This document shows, piece by piece, positions 9,596 to 18,621 of a DNA stretch of 64,000 nt. Each line of letters begins with the position of its first letter. Within the stretch, counting starts at the first letter, position 1. The stretch spans positions 1,693,671 through 1,757,670 of the forward strand of contig CAJGBI010000001.1 of the NCBI GenBank assembly GCA_904424815.1, given 5' to 3'. The translations under genes and the position numbers were made by a program. The notes below the pieces were generated by a model. The model saw nothing but the letters and a program-made list of their open reading frames with translations, searched no databases and was not told where the DNA came from. The DNA comes from Puniceicoccaceae bacterium Marseille-Q1082. GTDB lineage: Bacteria; Verrucomicrobiota; Verrucomicrobiia; Opitutales; Intestinicryptomonadaceae.

Positions 9596-10425
9596 GCCTG
9601 CTCGAAGTCGAAAACCTGAAAATCCGCTTCGACTCCCGGCGCGGGCGCACCGAGGCCGTAAAGGGGATAAGCTTTGAAATCCGCGAGGGCGAGAGCGTGG
9701 CGATAGTCGGCGAGAGCGGCTCCGGCAAGAGCGTGACCGCCATGAGCCTCATGCGCCTCCTGCCCCCTCCCCCGCTGTGCTCGGTCTCCGGCTCAATAAA
9801 ATGCTCCGGCCTCGACGTGGCGGCAATGGACGAAAAAACCCTGCGGAAATTCCGCGGGGGGGAAATCGCGTACATCTTCCAAGAGCCATCAACATCCTTC
9901 AATCCCCTATTTACCGTGGGCTCGCAGATCGCGGAGGCGGTGAAGCTCCACTCGCCGCGCGGAACGGACGCCGAAAAGGCGGTTGCGGACTCCCTCGCGG
10001 AAGTCGGGATACGCGACGCCGCGCTGCGCGCGCGCTCATACCCCTACGAGATGTCCGGCGGAATGCTCCAACGCGCGATGATAGCCATGGCGCTCGCCTG
10101 CCGCCCGAAGCTGCTCGTCGCGGACGAGCCCACCACCGCCCTCGACGTGACGATACAAAAACAGGTGATAGACCTGCTCGCGCGCGTGCGCAAAAGGCGC
10201 AATATGGCGCTGCTGCTCATCACGCACAATTTCGGGATAATATCGGAGCTCTGCGAGCGCGTGATAGTGATGTTCAGGGGCGAAATCGTCGAGACGGGCG
10301 AATCCGCGCGGGTGCTGCGCGACCCGAAGCACCCCTACACAAGGGCCCTTATCAACTGCATTCCGCGGATAGGGCGCAAAGGAGAGAGAAAGCTCATGCC
10401 GATAGACTATGAAAAACTCGGATAA
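9592..10425 (+). CDS. oppD: Oligopeptide/dipeptide ABC transporter ATP-binding protein
   Basis: 277 residues. Energises peptide import at the inner membrane. Walker A GESGSGKS (40-47), Q-loop FQEPSTSFNP, signature MSGGMLQRAM, Walker B LLVADEPTTALD and switch His in ITHNFG are all present. The C-terminal HPYTRALINCIPR is the OppD/DppD-specific oligopeptide_HPY region. The ATG overlaps the stop of the anti-sigma kinase (ATGA at 9592-9595). At 277 residues it is shorter than typical OppD (about 330) because the C-terminal extension ends early and no Cys-rich iron-sulfur tail is seen. Confidence 0.92.
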   Translation: MSLLEVENLKIRFDSRRGRTEAVKGISFEIREGESVAIVGESGSGKSVTAMSLMRLLPPPPLCSVSGSIKCSGLDVAAMDEKTLRKFRGGEIAYIFQEPSTSFNPLFTVGSQIAEAVKLHSPRGTDAEKAVADSLAEVGIRDAALRARSYPYEMSGGMLQRAMIAMALACRPKLLVADEPTTALDVTIQKQVIDLLARVRKRRNMALLLITHNFGIISELCERVIVMFRGEIVETGESARVLRDPKHPYTRALINCIPRIGRKGERKLMPIDYEKLG

Positions 10426-11212
10426 AACCCCGCTTTTGAAGGCGTCCGGACTGCGCGTGTCCTACGGGATAGGCGGGGGGATTTTCTCGCGCGCGAAAAA
10501 GACTTTTAACGCCGTGGACGGCGTGAGCTTTGAGATAAACAGGGGGGAAATCGTCGGGCTCGTCGGAGAGAGCGGCTCCGGCAAGACGACAACGGGGCGC
10601 GCTATAATAAGGCTCGCCCCCCTCTCGGAGGGCGAAATATTCTACGGGGGCGAAAAAATATCCGGACTTTCCGACGCGGACTTCATGCCCTACCGCAAGA
10701 AGATCCAGATGATTTTCCAAGACCCGTTCAATTCGCTAAACCCCCGCATGAGCGTTTTGCAGATAATCTCGGAGCCGCTCGGAATACACTTTAAAAAAAT
10801 GGGGCGCGCGGAGAGGAGGGAGCGCGTCGCGCAGCTCCTCGAAACGGTCGGGCTGCCGCCCGACTGCATGGCCAGATACCCCCACGAATTTTCGGGCGGG
10901 CAGCGGCAGAGGATAGGGATAGCGCGGGCGCTTGCCGTCGAGCCCGAATTCGTAATATGCGACGAGCCCGTCAGCGCCCTCGACGTCTCGGTGCAGGCGC
11001 AGATAGTCAACCTGCTCGAAGGCCTGCGCGAAAAGCTCGGCATCGCAATGCTCTTCATCGCCCACGACATCGCCGTGGTCGAATACCTGTGCGACAGAAT
11101 CATGGTGATGACGCGCGGCAAAATAGTCGAGACGGGGGACGCCGAGGACGTGTGCCTGCGACCCAGGCACCCGTACACGAAAGAGCTGATAGCCTCCGTC
11201 CCCAAATTCTGA
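10409..11212 (+). CDS. oppF: Oligopeptide/dipeptide ABC transporter ATP-binding protein
   Basis: 267 residues, the second ATPase of the peptide importer. Walker A GESGSGKTT (53-61), FQDPFNSLNPRM, signature FSGGQRQRIGIARAL, Walker B FVICDEPVSALDVS and HDIAVVEYL are intact, with the HPYTKELIASVP end typical of OppF/DppF. It overlaps oppD by 17 bases in another frame, so the two subunits are probably translated together. The insert GIGGGIFSRAKKTFNAVDG near residue 20 is the family's usual unstructured loop. Confidence 0.93.
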   Translation: MKNSDKTPLLKASGLRVSYGIGGGIFSRAKKTFNAVDGVSFEINRGEIVGLVGESGSGKTTTGRAIIRLAPLSEGEIFYGGEKISGLSDADFMPYRKKIQMIFQDPFNSLNPRMSVLQIISEPLGIHFKKMGRAERRERVAQLLETVGLPPDCMARYPHEFSGGQRQRIGIARALAVEPEFVICDEPVSALDVSVQAQIVNLLEGLREKLGIAMLFIAHDIAVVEYLCDRIMVMTRGKIVETGDAEDVCLRPRHPYTKELIASVPKF

Positions 11213-11213
11213 A

Positions 11214-12863
11214 ATGCCCCCGCGCCCGAGACATATTTTTTGCGCGGGGCGCATTTGCGCGGCGGCCGCCGCGGCCATCGCGCTCTGCGCGTGCGGGCCG
11301 TCGAGAACGCCCGCCGACATCGCCGCCGAAAAAGGCATACTGCTGATAGGCAACGCCGCCGACCCCGCGACGCTCGACCCCGCGCTCGCAACGGGCTTCG
11401 GGGAATTTAAAATACTATCGGGGCTCTTCGAGGGGCTCGTGGGCGCGAACCCCGAGACGCTCGAGCCCGAGCCCGCCGCGGCAAAGTCGTGGGAAATCCT
11501 CGACGGCGGAAAAAAATACGTGTTCCATATGGACGAAAGGGCGAAGTGGTCGGACGGTTCCCGCGTGGAGGCGGGCGACTTCGTCTTCGCGTGGAGGCGC
11601 GCGCTGCTCCCGCAAATCGGCTGCGAATACGCCTCGCTATTCGCCCCGATAAAAAACGCCGAAAAAATACGCTCCGGCGAAGAAAAGGACGTTTCAAAGC
11701 TCGGAGCGCGCGCGGAGGGCGCCGGCACGCTCGTCGTGGAGCTCGAAAGGCCGGCGCCGCACTTCCTGTCCATGCTCTGCCACAGCGCGTTTTTCCCCCT
11801 CCACCGAAAATCGCTCGAGAAGTTCGGGGCGCAGAGCGCGCGCAAATCCGAGTGGACGCGCCCGGGCAACATGGTCTCCAACGGCCCGTTCAAGCTCGCC
11901 GCGTGGAGCATAAACGACAGGGTCAGCCTGCGGCGCAACCCGCACTACCGCGCCCCCGAAAGGCTCTTTCTCAACGGCGCGGACTTCTTCCCCATATCGA
12001 ACATCAACACGGAAGACCGCGCGTTCCGCACGGGAAGGCTGCACATCACCGAGTCCGTCTCGCCAGCGCGTATAGGGTACACGCGGAAGAATTTCCCCCA
12101 GTGCCTGCGCTCCCACCCGTGGCTCGGCGTTTACTACTACCTCGCCAACTCCGCGCGCCCGCCGCTCGACAACCCGCTCGTTAGAAAGGCGCTCGCAATG
12201 GCGATAGACCGCCGCGCGATAATAGACGGGATACTCAAAGGCGGCCAGGCGCCCGCCCTGTCCTTCGTCCCGCCCGGGTGCGGCGGGTACTCGCTGCCGG
12301 AAAAGTCGAAAATGCGCGAGGACATCGCCCTGGCGCGCAGGCTGCTCGCCGAGGCGGGATACCCGGGCGGCAAAGGGCTGGGGAAAATCCCGATAACCTA
12401 CAACACCTCCGAACAGCACAAGCCCATCGCCGAAGCCGTCGCCAACATGTGGCGCGAAAACCTCGGCGTCGACGCCGAGCTCTACAACCTGTCATGGCCG
12501 GCGTATCTGGCGGCCCGCAGGAGCGGCGACTTCGCCGTCGCGCGCTCGAGCTGGGTTGCCGACTTCGCAGCCCCCGAGAGCTTCCTCGGCGTTTTCGCGT
12601 CGTCGAGCGGCCTCAACCACGGCAAATTCTCCGACCCCGAATACGACAAACTCCTCGAAGAGGCGGCCGAAACGCCCGACAAAAGCGCGCGCAACGCCAA
12701 GCTCGCCGAGGCGGAAGCGCGCCTGCTCGGCGAAGCCGCGATGATACCGATATATTTCTATTCGCGCGTCTACCTGATTTCCCCCCGCGTGCTCGGCTGG
12801 GAGGCGAACGCCCTCGACTTCCACAACTTTCTCGGCGTAAAATTCGCCCCTCCGGAAAAATGA
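11214..12863 (+). CDS. oppA: Peptide ABC transporter substrate-binding lipoprotein (SBP family 5)
   Basis: 549 residues. Binds peptides outside the cytoplasmic membrane and delivers them to OppBC. N-terminal signal with a probable lipobox ending at C27 (IALCAC). The mature region begins with the family 5 pattern (NAADPATLDPALATG, then GLFEGLVG, AKSWEILDGGKKYVFHM and the W-SDG-VEAGDFVFAWRR segment). The C-terminal lobe contains PLVRKALAMAIDRRAI and the AEAEARLL/IPIYFYSRVYLISPRV end. One base after oppF and four-base overlap (ATGA) with oppB. OppA rather than DppA is suggested by the length and the IPIYFYSR end, not proven. Confidence 0.9.
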   Translation: MPPRPRHIFCAGRICAAAAAAIALCACGPSRTPADIAAEKGILLIGNAADPATLDPALATGFGEFKILSGLFEGLVGANPETLEPEPAAAKSWEILDGGKKYVFHMDERAKWSDGSRVEAGDFVFAWRRALLPQIGCEYASLFAPIKNAEKIRSGEEKDVSKLGARAEGAGTLVVELERPAPHFLSMLCHSAFFPLHRKSLEKFGAQSARKSEWTRPGNMVSNGPFKLAAWSINDRVSLRRNPHYRAPERLFLNGADFFPISNINTEDRAFRTGRLHITESVSPARIGYTRKNFPQCLRSHPWLGVYYYLANSARPPLDNPLVRKALAMAIDRRAIIDGILKGGQAPALSFVPPGCGGYSLPEKSKMREDIALARRLLAEAGYPGGKGLGKIPITYNTSEQHKPIAEAVANMWRENLGVDAELYNLSWPAYLAARRSGDFAVARSSWVADFAAPESFLGVFASSSGLNHGKFSDPEYDKLLEEAAETPDKSARNAKLAEAEARLLGEAAMIPIYFYSRVYLISPRVLGWEANALDFHNFLGVKFAPPEK

Positions 12864-13780
12864 CGAGATACGTTTTAAAGAGGCTCTGCGAGGCGGTCCC
12901 CGTGTTTTTTGCGATAGTCACGGCGGTGTTTTTCATGGTGCGCTTCGTCCCGGGGGGGCCGTTCGACCGCGAGCGCCCCGTGTCGCAGGAGACGATAGAG
13001 GCGCTCAACGCATACTACGGGCTCGACGAGCCCCTCGCCGCGCAGTACTTCAAATTTCTCGGAAACCTCGCGCGCGGGGAGCTCGGGCCGAGCTACAAAT
13101 ACGAAGGCTGGAAAGTCTCGGAAATCCTGCGCGAAAAGGCTGCGGTGTCACTGGAGCTCGGCTCGTACGCGCTGGCGCTGGCAATCGCCGCCGGAATAGC
13201 CCTCGGGCTCGCGGCGGCAGCGCGCGGGAAAATAGCCGCGTTCGCCTCGGGCGCGGGGCTGTTGGGGATATGCCTGCCCGCGTTCGTGCTTGGGCCGCTG
13301 CTCATACTCGCGTTCTCCACGAAGCTGGGCGCGTTCAACTCCATGGGCTGGGACTCCCCCTCCGACGCCGTCCTGCCGTCGGCGACCCTCGCGCTGTTTT
13401 ACGCGGCGTGGATTGCGCGGCTAACGGGCAATTCCGTCCGCGCGCAAATGAAGATGCCCTATGTGCGCGCCGCGCGAGCCAAGGGGGCGGGAGAGGCGCG
13501 CATACTCTTCGGGCACGTCCTGCGCAACGCCGTCTCCCCCGCGATAGCGTATCTCGGCCCCGCCGCCGCCGGACTGATGACCGGCTCTTTCGTGGTGGAA
13601 ACGATTTTCCAGATCCCGGGCCTCGGGCGGTTTTTCATATCCAGCGCCCTCGACAACGACTACACCATGATAATGGGCTGCGTAATGCTGTACGCGGCGT
13701 TCATAATAATCTTCAACCTCATCTCGGATATTGCGCTCGCCGTCGTCAACCCGAGAATAGCGCGGGAGTTCGGCAAATGA
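12860..13780 (+). CDS. oppB: Peptide ABC transporter permease
   Basis: 306 residues. Inner-membrane permease with about six hydrophobic segments: 10-30, about 100-120, 130-155, 165-190, 220-250 and 270-295. The OppB family start (MTRYVLKRLCEAVPVFFAI, then MVRFVPGGPFD) and the EAA-type cytoplasmic loop (YVRAARAKGAGEARILFGHVLRN) are visible. ATGA overlaps join it to oppA upstream and to oppC downstream. It forms the transmembrane pathway with OppC. Confidence 0.93.
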   Translation: MTRYVLKRLCEAVPVFFAIVTAVFFMVRFVPGGPFDRERPVSQETIEALNAYYGLDEPLAAQYFKFLGNLARGELGPSYKYEGWKVSEILREKAAVSLELGSYALALAIAAGIALGLAAAARGKIAAFASGAGLLGICLPAFVLGPLLILAFSTKLGAFNSMGWDSPSDAVLPSATLALFYAAWIARLTGNSVRAQMKMPYVRAARAKGAGEARILFGHVLRNAVSPAIAYLGPAAAGLMTGSFVVETIFQIPGLGRFFISSALDNDYTMIMGCVMLYAAFIIIFNLISDIALAVVNPRIAREFGK

Positions 13781-14658
13781 CGGCCCCCGAAGGAAAAAAT
13801 ATCCGCGCAATCCCCCCCGCCCCGCCCCGCGCGCGCCCCGCCCTGCGCGCGCTCGCCCCGCTGCTCGACGACAGGCTCGCCCTCGCGTGCGCGGCGTTCG
13901 CGGTTTTCGCAGCCCTCGCGTGCGCGTTCGCCCCGCTGCTCGCGCCGTTCGGATACGACGCGCAAAACCTCTCCCTCGGCGCGTCGGCGCCGTCCGCCGA
14001 ACACCCGTTCGGAACCGACATGCTCGGGCGCGACATACTCTCGAGAATCCTGTACGGCGGGAGGGGGTCGTTTGCGGTGGGAATGCTCGCGACATTTGTC
14101 GCCGCGGCAATCGGGGTGGCTTACGGCACGGTGTCGGCGATGTGCGGCGGGCGGATAGACGCCTTCATGATGAGGGTTGTGGACATCGCGTATTCGCTGC
14201 CGTTCACGATTTTCGTCATACTGCTTACAGTGGCTTTCGGAAGGTCGGTATGGCTGATTTTCGCGGCGATAGGGGCTGTGGAGTGGCTCACGATGGCGCG
14301 CATAGTCCGCGCCTGCGCGCTCGACATAAAAAACCGCGCCTATGTAGAGGCCGCGTTCGCCCTCGGGGAGGGCAAGGCGGGCGTCGTCCTGCGCCACATA
14401 CTGCCAAACGCCGCCCCAGCGATCCTCGTATGCGCCGCGCTCACCGTGCCGAGCGTAATGCTGCTCGAATCGTTCCTGAGCTTTCTGGGGCTCGGAGTGC
14501 AGGCGCCTCTGCCGTCGTGGGGGTCGCTGATAAAGGACGGGGCGGAGTACATGGAGGACGCCCCATGGATGCTCGCCTTCCCCGCCCTGTTTTTCAGCCT
14601 GACTCTATTTTCCCTGAACAGAATCGGCGAGGCTCTCTCGAGAGGGGGCGGAGAGTGA
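13777..14658 (+). CDS. oppC: Peptide ABC transporter permease
   Basis: 293 residues. The partner permease. The N-terminus is basic and Pro-rich before the first membrane segment (about 38-60). The OppC/DppC signature EHPFGTDMLGRDILSRILYGGR sits in the first periplasmic loop, and the EAA loop YVEAAFALGEGKAGVVLRHILPNA precedes the last membrane segments. The C-terminal LGLGVQAPLPSWGSLI motif is typical. It completes the D-F-A-B-C transporter set, each gene overlapping or abutting the next. The stop overlaps a GTG start of the flavoprotein gene (GTGA). Confidence 0.93.
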   Translation: MTAPEGKNIRAIPPAPPRARPALRALAPLLDDRLALACAAFAVFAALACAFAPLLAPFGYDAQNLSLGASAPSAEHPFGTDMLGRDILSRILYGGRGSFAVGMLATFVAAAIGVAYGTVSAMCGGRIDAFMMRVVDIAYSLPFTIFVILLTVAFGRSVWLIFAAIGAVEWLTMARIVRACALDIKNRAYVEAAFALGEGKAGVVLRHILPNAAPAILVCAALTVPSVMLLESFLSFLGLGVQAPLPSWGSLIKDGAEYMEDAPWMLAFPALFFSLTLFSLNRIGEALSRGGGE

Positions 14659-15902
14659 AAAGCCTCGCGATAATCGGCGCGGGAGCGGCGGGAATGTTTT
14701 GCGCAGCCGCCCTGCGGGGGGCGAAAAACCTGCGGATTTCGATTTTGGAGGCGTCCGGCGCCCCGCTAAAAAAAGTGCTGTTATCGGGCGGCGGCAGGTG
14801 CAATTTCACGAACGCCGCAATCGACGGCGGAGATCCGAAAGACTTCTATCCGCGCGGGGCAAGGCATATGCGCAAACCGCTGCGCGCGTTCGGCTGCGGG
14901 GCGGCGCGCGAATTCTTCCGCTCAATAGGGGCGGAGTCCAAAATCGAGGCGGACGGGCGGGTTTTCCCCGTGTCGGACGACTCGCGGACGGTGGCCGCCG
15001 CGCTCGAAAAGTCCGCCGCAAAATGCGAAATGCGCTTCGGATTCCGCGCGGATTCCCTGCGCCCCGCCGGAGACTGCTGGGAAATATGCGGCCAAAGAAA
15101 CGGAAGGCGCGAAACGCTGCGCGCGGATTTCGCATTGGTCGCGACTGGCGGGCGGTGGCAAAGGGGGCTCGAAAAATCTGTCGAGGCCCTCGGCGGAAAA
15201 TTTTCCGACCCCGTGCCAACGCTGTTTCCGTTCGACCTCGACCGCGCGAAAGACGGCGAATGGGAAAATCTTTCCGGCGTCTCCGTCGCCGACGCGCGGG
15301 CGGACGCCTATGCAAACGGTCGGGAATTTTCCGCGCGTGGGGCGCTGCTCGTAACGCGCTCGGGCATAGGGGGGCCGGCTGCGCTGAAGCTATCGGCGTT
15401 CGGCGCGCGCGACTTCGCGGAGTGCGGATACTCCTTCGGGATGCGCGTAAACTGGATCCCCCGCGCCTCCGACGAAGATTTCAAAAGGGAAATCCTCTCG
15501 GCGCGCCGCTCATTCCCCAAGAGGTCCCTGCGCAACTCTCCGCTCTTCGGGCTGCCGCGCTCGCTGTGGGAATATCTTTGCCGGAGCGCGGGCGTTTCCG
15601 AAAGGCTCTGGGCCGGCTTCTCAAAAGCGGACGGGGCAGCCCTAAAAGCCGCCCTCTCCGCCGACGAAATGCGCGCCGTCGGGAAATCGGCGCACAAGGG
15701 TGAGTTTGCGACCTGCGGGGGCTTGGAATGCGGCTGTGTGGACTTCAAAACCTGCTCGCTGAAAGGGCGGCCGAGGCTATTTTTCGCCGGAGAATGCCTC
15801 GACATCGACGGCATAACGGGAGGATTCAACTTGCACGCGGCGTGGGCGACGGCAAAAATTTGCGCCGATTCGATAAAAAATTTTGCAGAAAACGAAGGGT
15901 AA
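14655..15902 (+). CDS. HI0933/BaiN-like FAD-dependent flavoprotein
   Basis: 415 residues starting with GTG at 14655, which overlaps the oppC stop. N-terminal Rossmann motif GAGAAGM (7-13), then the family hallmark LSGGGRCNFTN at about 46-56. Central VATGGRWQRG and the C-terminal FAD-contact GECLDIDGITGGFNLHAAWATA are diagnostic of the HI0933/YhiN/BaiN family. Members are flavin-dependent oxidoreductases whose physiological substrates are mostly unknown; BaiN takes part in bile-acid dehydroxylation. Co-transcription with the opp genes looks positional rather than functional. A bile-acid role cannot be claimed from sequence alone. Confidence 0.88.
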   Translation: MKSLAIIGAGAAGMFCAAALRGAKNLRISILEASGAPLKKVLLSGGGRCNFTNAAIDGGDPKDFYPRGARHMRKPLRAFGCGAAREFFRSIGAESKIEADGRVFPVSDDSRTVAAALEKSAAKCEMRFGFRADSLRPAGDCWEICGQRNGRRETLRADFALVATGGRWQRGLEKSVEALGGKFSDPVPTLFPFDLDRAKDGEWENLSGVSVADARADAYANGREFSARGALLVTRSGIGGPAALKLSAFGARDFAECGYSFGMRVNWIPRASDEDFKREILSARRSFPKRSLRNSPLFGLPRSLWEYLCRSAGVSERLWAGFSKADGAALKAALSADEMRAVGKSAHKGEFATCGGLECGCVDFKTCSLKGRPRLFFAGECLDIDGITGGFNLHAAWATAKICADSIKNFAENEG

Positions 15903-16267
15903 TTTTCACAACAAACTGATAACCAATGTAAAAAAATCAAAAAAAATTCTTGCAATCCTCCGAAGAATATACGACTATACCACCATAAAAATTTCCTCCC
16001 CCATCATATGTATAATATGCACCGCCTTGTGGGTAATCCCACAAGGCGGTGTCCTTTTCTGAAAAGCGAAAGGCTAAATTTCGGCGCAATGCCGGAGAAA
16101 GCAAAGCGCGGCAGGCGGGCGCGATGTACTTCCACAGGCGCCATGCGCGCCCACAAAATGCGCCGGCTGCGGCGGAGCGAAACAGGCGCAAATCGGCCTC
16201 CGCCCCTTGGAAACAAAAAAACATTCAGCGCAGGCGTCCCCCGCGCCCGCCATTGCGGCGCGAATGA
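15903..16267. other. 365-base intergenic region without a supported gene
   Basis: Convergent gap between the flavoprotein gene (plus) and fabH (minus). It begins AT-rich, contains a perfect 14-base inverted repeat at 16020-16051, and then becomes GC-rich. Open frames here have no recognisable start context or family features. No tRNA or insertion-sequence end is seen. Confidence 0.6.
16020..16051. repeat. Perfect inverted repeat (14-base arms, 4-base loop)
   Basis: Arms CACCGCCTTGTGGG and CCCACAAGGCGGTG flank TAAT, giving a stem with no mismatch. No uridine run follows on either strand, so it is not a classical intrinsic terminator. It could still end convergent transcription of the flavoprotein and fabH operons with Rho, or be a protein-binding or dispersed palindromic element. 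Confidence 0.85.
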
Positions 16268-17269
16268 TTAGAAGCGGACCAGTGTCGCGCCCCACGTAAG
16301 CCCAGCGCCGAAAGCGACGAGCAACACGAGGTCGCCCTTCCTGACTTTGCCGCCCCTCACAACTTCGTCGAGGGCGATCGGTATGGACGCCGACGACGTG
16401 TTGCCGTAGTTTTCTATGTTGACGTAAACTTTTTCGGAGGGAATTTTGAGGCGCTTGGCAACCGTCTCTATTATGCGGGTATTCGCCTGGTGGGGAATCA
16501 GGAGCGCGACATCCTCTGCGCTCACGCCGCACAGGTCGAGAACTTCGAGCGCCTTCTCCTGCATTATGCGCACGGCGTGCTTGAACACTTCCCTGCCGTC
16601 CATTTTCAGATAGTGGAGGCCTTCCCTGACGGTGCGCTCGCTCGGAGGCATGGCGGAACCGCCCGCGGGCATGCAGAGCATCGCGGTGTCGGAGCCGTCC
16701 GCGCCGAGCACGTTGCCGAGAATGCCGGCATTTTCTTCGCCGCTTGCGGCGAGCACCACGGCCCCCGAGCCGTCCCCGAAGAGCACGCAGGTGGAACGGT
16801 CTTTCCAGTCGAGCATTGAACTCATTTTTTCAGAGCTGACGACTAGCGCGTTTTTGTAGCGGCCGGAAGCCATCATGCTGGTAGCCACCTCCATGCCGTA
16901 GACAAATCCGGAGCATGCGGCTTCGAGGTCGAAACACGGGATGTTGTTGCGGATTCCGAGCTTGGCCTGCAAAATGCAGGCTGTGGAGGGAAATAGCATG
17001 TCGGGATTGACGGTCGTCACGATGACGAGGTCTATGTCGTGCGGCGTGAGCCCCGCGCTTTCGATCGCGGCCTTCGAGGCTTTCAGAGCCATATCGGAAG
17101 TAGTCTCGCCGTCGGCGGCTATGCGGCGGCGCTTTATGCCCGACCTTCCGAAAATCCATTCGTCGCTCGTGTCCACGATTTTCGAGAGGTCGTCGTTGGT
17201 GACGATTCTTTCCGGCACGTACTTGCCGGTGCCCTTTATTATTATGGAGTTTGGCCTTTTGCTGTTCAT
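16268..17269 (-). CDS. fabH: 3-oxoacyl-ACP synthase III (KAS III)
   Basis: 333 residues. Condenses acetyl-CoA with malonyl-ACP to start fatty-acid synthesis. The catalytic triad is present: Cys119 in EAACSGF, His260 in PHQAN and Asn290 in NYGNTSSAS. The N-terminal GKYVPERIVTNDDL and SGIKRRRIA match FabH. Located downstream of plsX in the same orientation, with rpmF further upstream; rpmF-plsX-fabH is the widely conserved lipid-synthesis arrangement. Confidence 0.96.
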   Translation of the reverse strand: MNSKRPNSIIIKGTGKYVPERIVTNDDLSKIVDTSDEWIFGRSGIKRRRIAADGETTSDMALKASKAAIESAGLTPHDIDLVIVTTVNPDMLFPSTACILQAKLGIRNNIPCFDLEAACSGFVYGMEVATSMMASGRYKNALVVSSEKMSSMLDWKDRSTCVLFGDGSGAVVLAASGEENAGILGNVLGADGSDTAMLCMPAGGSAMPPSERTVREGLHYLKMDGREVFKHAVRIMQEKALEVLDLCGVSAEDVALLIPHQANTRIIETVAKRLKIPSEKVYVNIENYGNTSSASIPIALDEVVRGGKVRKGDLVLLVAFGAGLTWGATLVRF

Positions 17270-17365
17270 GTTCTGCGCGTTAAAGCATTGTTGCAGATTT
17301 GCCGGCCGCTAAAAAGTTTCGGCGCGCCGGAAAGATTTCGACCAAAAGTGGAGGTCGATGAAATT

Positions 17366-18451
17366 TTATTTTCCGCCGGAGAGGTTAGACTCCGCGCGCT
17401 CGGCGGCAATCTTATTTTGCTCCCTGGCGGAGGCGAGATTCGCCACGTCTTCGGCGATGCGGTCGTTCATTTTCTTCCGCAGGCAGCGGAGGGTAATTTC
17501 TATCGCGCCGGCGATCTGCCTGCGGTTGCTCGAACCGTGCGCCTTGACGACGAGCCCGTTGAGCCCCAGCAAAGGCGCGCCGGAAAATTTGTCCACGGGC
17601 AGGCGCTTTTTCATCCGCCTGAACGCCCCCATAGCCAGAAACATTCCGGCCTTGGAAAGCCACGACTTGCAAACCTCCTCCTTAATGATCTCCTTGAACA
17701 TTCTCACGGAGCTCTCGAGGGATTTAAGGACGACATTGCCGGTGAAGCCGTCGCACACGACGACGTCGAAATGCCCGTCGAAAAGGTTGAAGCCCTCCAA
17801 TAGCCCGCCGTAGTTTATGACGCCCTCCTGCGCCTTGAAGAGCCTGTGGGCGGTCTGGACGAGCATGTTGCCCTTGCCGTCCTCGGTGCCGTTGCTCAAA
17901 AGCCCCACGCGGGGATTCTTCACGCCGAGGGCGATTCTTGCGTAGTTCGCGCCCAAAATCGCGTTGTCAACGAGGCTTTCCGGCTTGGGGTCGGGGGAGG
18001 CTCCGACGTCTATAAATATGAAATTCTTTGTCTTGCCGGGGATAACCGTCCCGAGCGCAGGCCGCTCAATCCCGCGCATGGTGCGCAGCTTTATCGTCCC
18101 GCCCGCCATGAGCGCGCCCGTATTGCCGCAGCTCAAAACCGCGTCGGCGGTGCCGAGCTTCACGATTTCTATCGCGCGCATCATGGAGGAATCCTTTTTG
18201 GTCTTGATTGCCTGAATGGGCTTCTCGTCCATGCCGATGACTTCGGAGGCGTTGTAGACCCTCACGCGCGGCTCCCTTATAAGGTTGTGCCTCAAAAGCA
18301 TGGGGGTTATGGTCTCCTCCCCGCCGACGACGATTATCCCGAAATCCGACTTGTCTTCGGAGAGGGCCTTTTTTATGCCGATTATGATTTCCTCGGGGCC
18401 CAAGTCCGAGCCCATGACGTCTACGGCAATAGTTGGAGTTTCGGGTTTCAT
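17366..18451 (-). CDS. plsX: Phosphate acyltransferase
   Basis: 361 residues from the ATG at 18449-18451; a TTG six codons upstream is possible but less likely. Converts acyl-ACP to acyl-phosphate for phospholipid synthesis. The opening TIAVDVMGSDLGPEEII, the central LSCGNTGALMAGGTIKLRTMRGIERPAL and FIDVGASPDPKPESL, and ICDGFTGN-type VVCDGFTGNVVLK are family hallmarks. Soluble, membrane-associated. It lies between rpmF and fabH. A terminator-like hairpin sits in its leader (18548-18586). Confidence 0.96.
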   Translation of the reverse strand: MKPETPTIAVDVMGSDLGPEEIIIGIKKALSEDKSDFGIIVVGGEETITPMLLRHNLIREPRVRVYNASEVIGMDEKPIQAIKTKKDSSMMRAIEIVKLGTADAVLSCGNTGALMAGGTIKLRTMRGIERPALGTVIPGKTKNFIFIDVGASPDPKPESLVDNAILGANYARIALGVKNPRVGLLSNGTEDGKGNMLVQTAHRLFKAQEGVINYGGLLEGFNLFDGHFDVVVCDGFTGNVVLKSLESSVRMFKEIIKEEVCKSWLSKAGMFLAMGAFRRMKKRLPVDKFSGAPLLGLNGLVVKAHGSSNRRQIAGAIEITLRCLRKKMNDRIAEDVANLASAREQNKIAAERAESNLSGGK

Positions 18452-18547
18452 GGAGCTGTGGGAATGCAAGCCGCAAAGAGCGGCGCCGCATCTGCGCGCA
18501 AAATCCGGATTCCGTGCGGAATTTTGCCGGCGGAAAGCGCGCGGCGC

Positions 18548-18586
18548 AAAAGAAAAACGCGGGAATTATTTTGAAAATAAACCCGC
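18548..18586 (-). terminator. Terminator-like hairpin between rpmF and plsX
   Basis: On the minus strand a GCGGG/CCCGC stem with an AT-rich inner stem (18559-18586) is followed by GTTTTTCTTTT (18548-18558). It should end most rpmF transcripts or act as an attenuator before plsX. Confidence 0.6.
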
Positions 18587-18621
18587 ATTACAATAAAAAA
18601 AAGACTTCCAAGCCGCGCGGC

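Noticed and set aside
15937-16224. 95-residue minus-strand frame across the 16020-16051 palindrome
   Set aside because: Starts in a poor context, runs through the inverted repeat and has no domain signature; high-GC shadow frames of this length are common here.
15903-16267. CRISPR array or insertion-sequence end near the palindrome
   Set aside because: Only one repeat unit is present, there are no regular spacers and no transposase gene is nearby.
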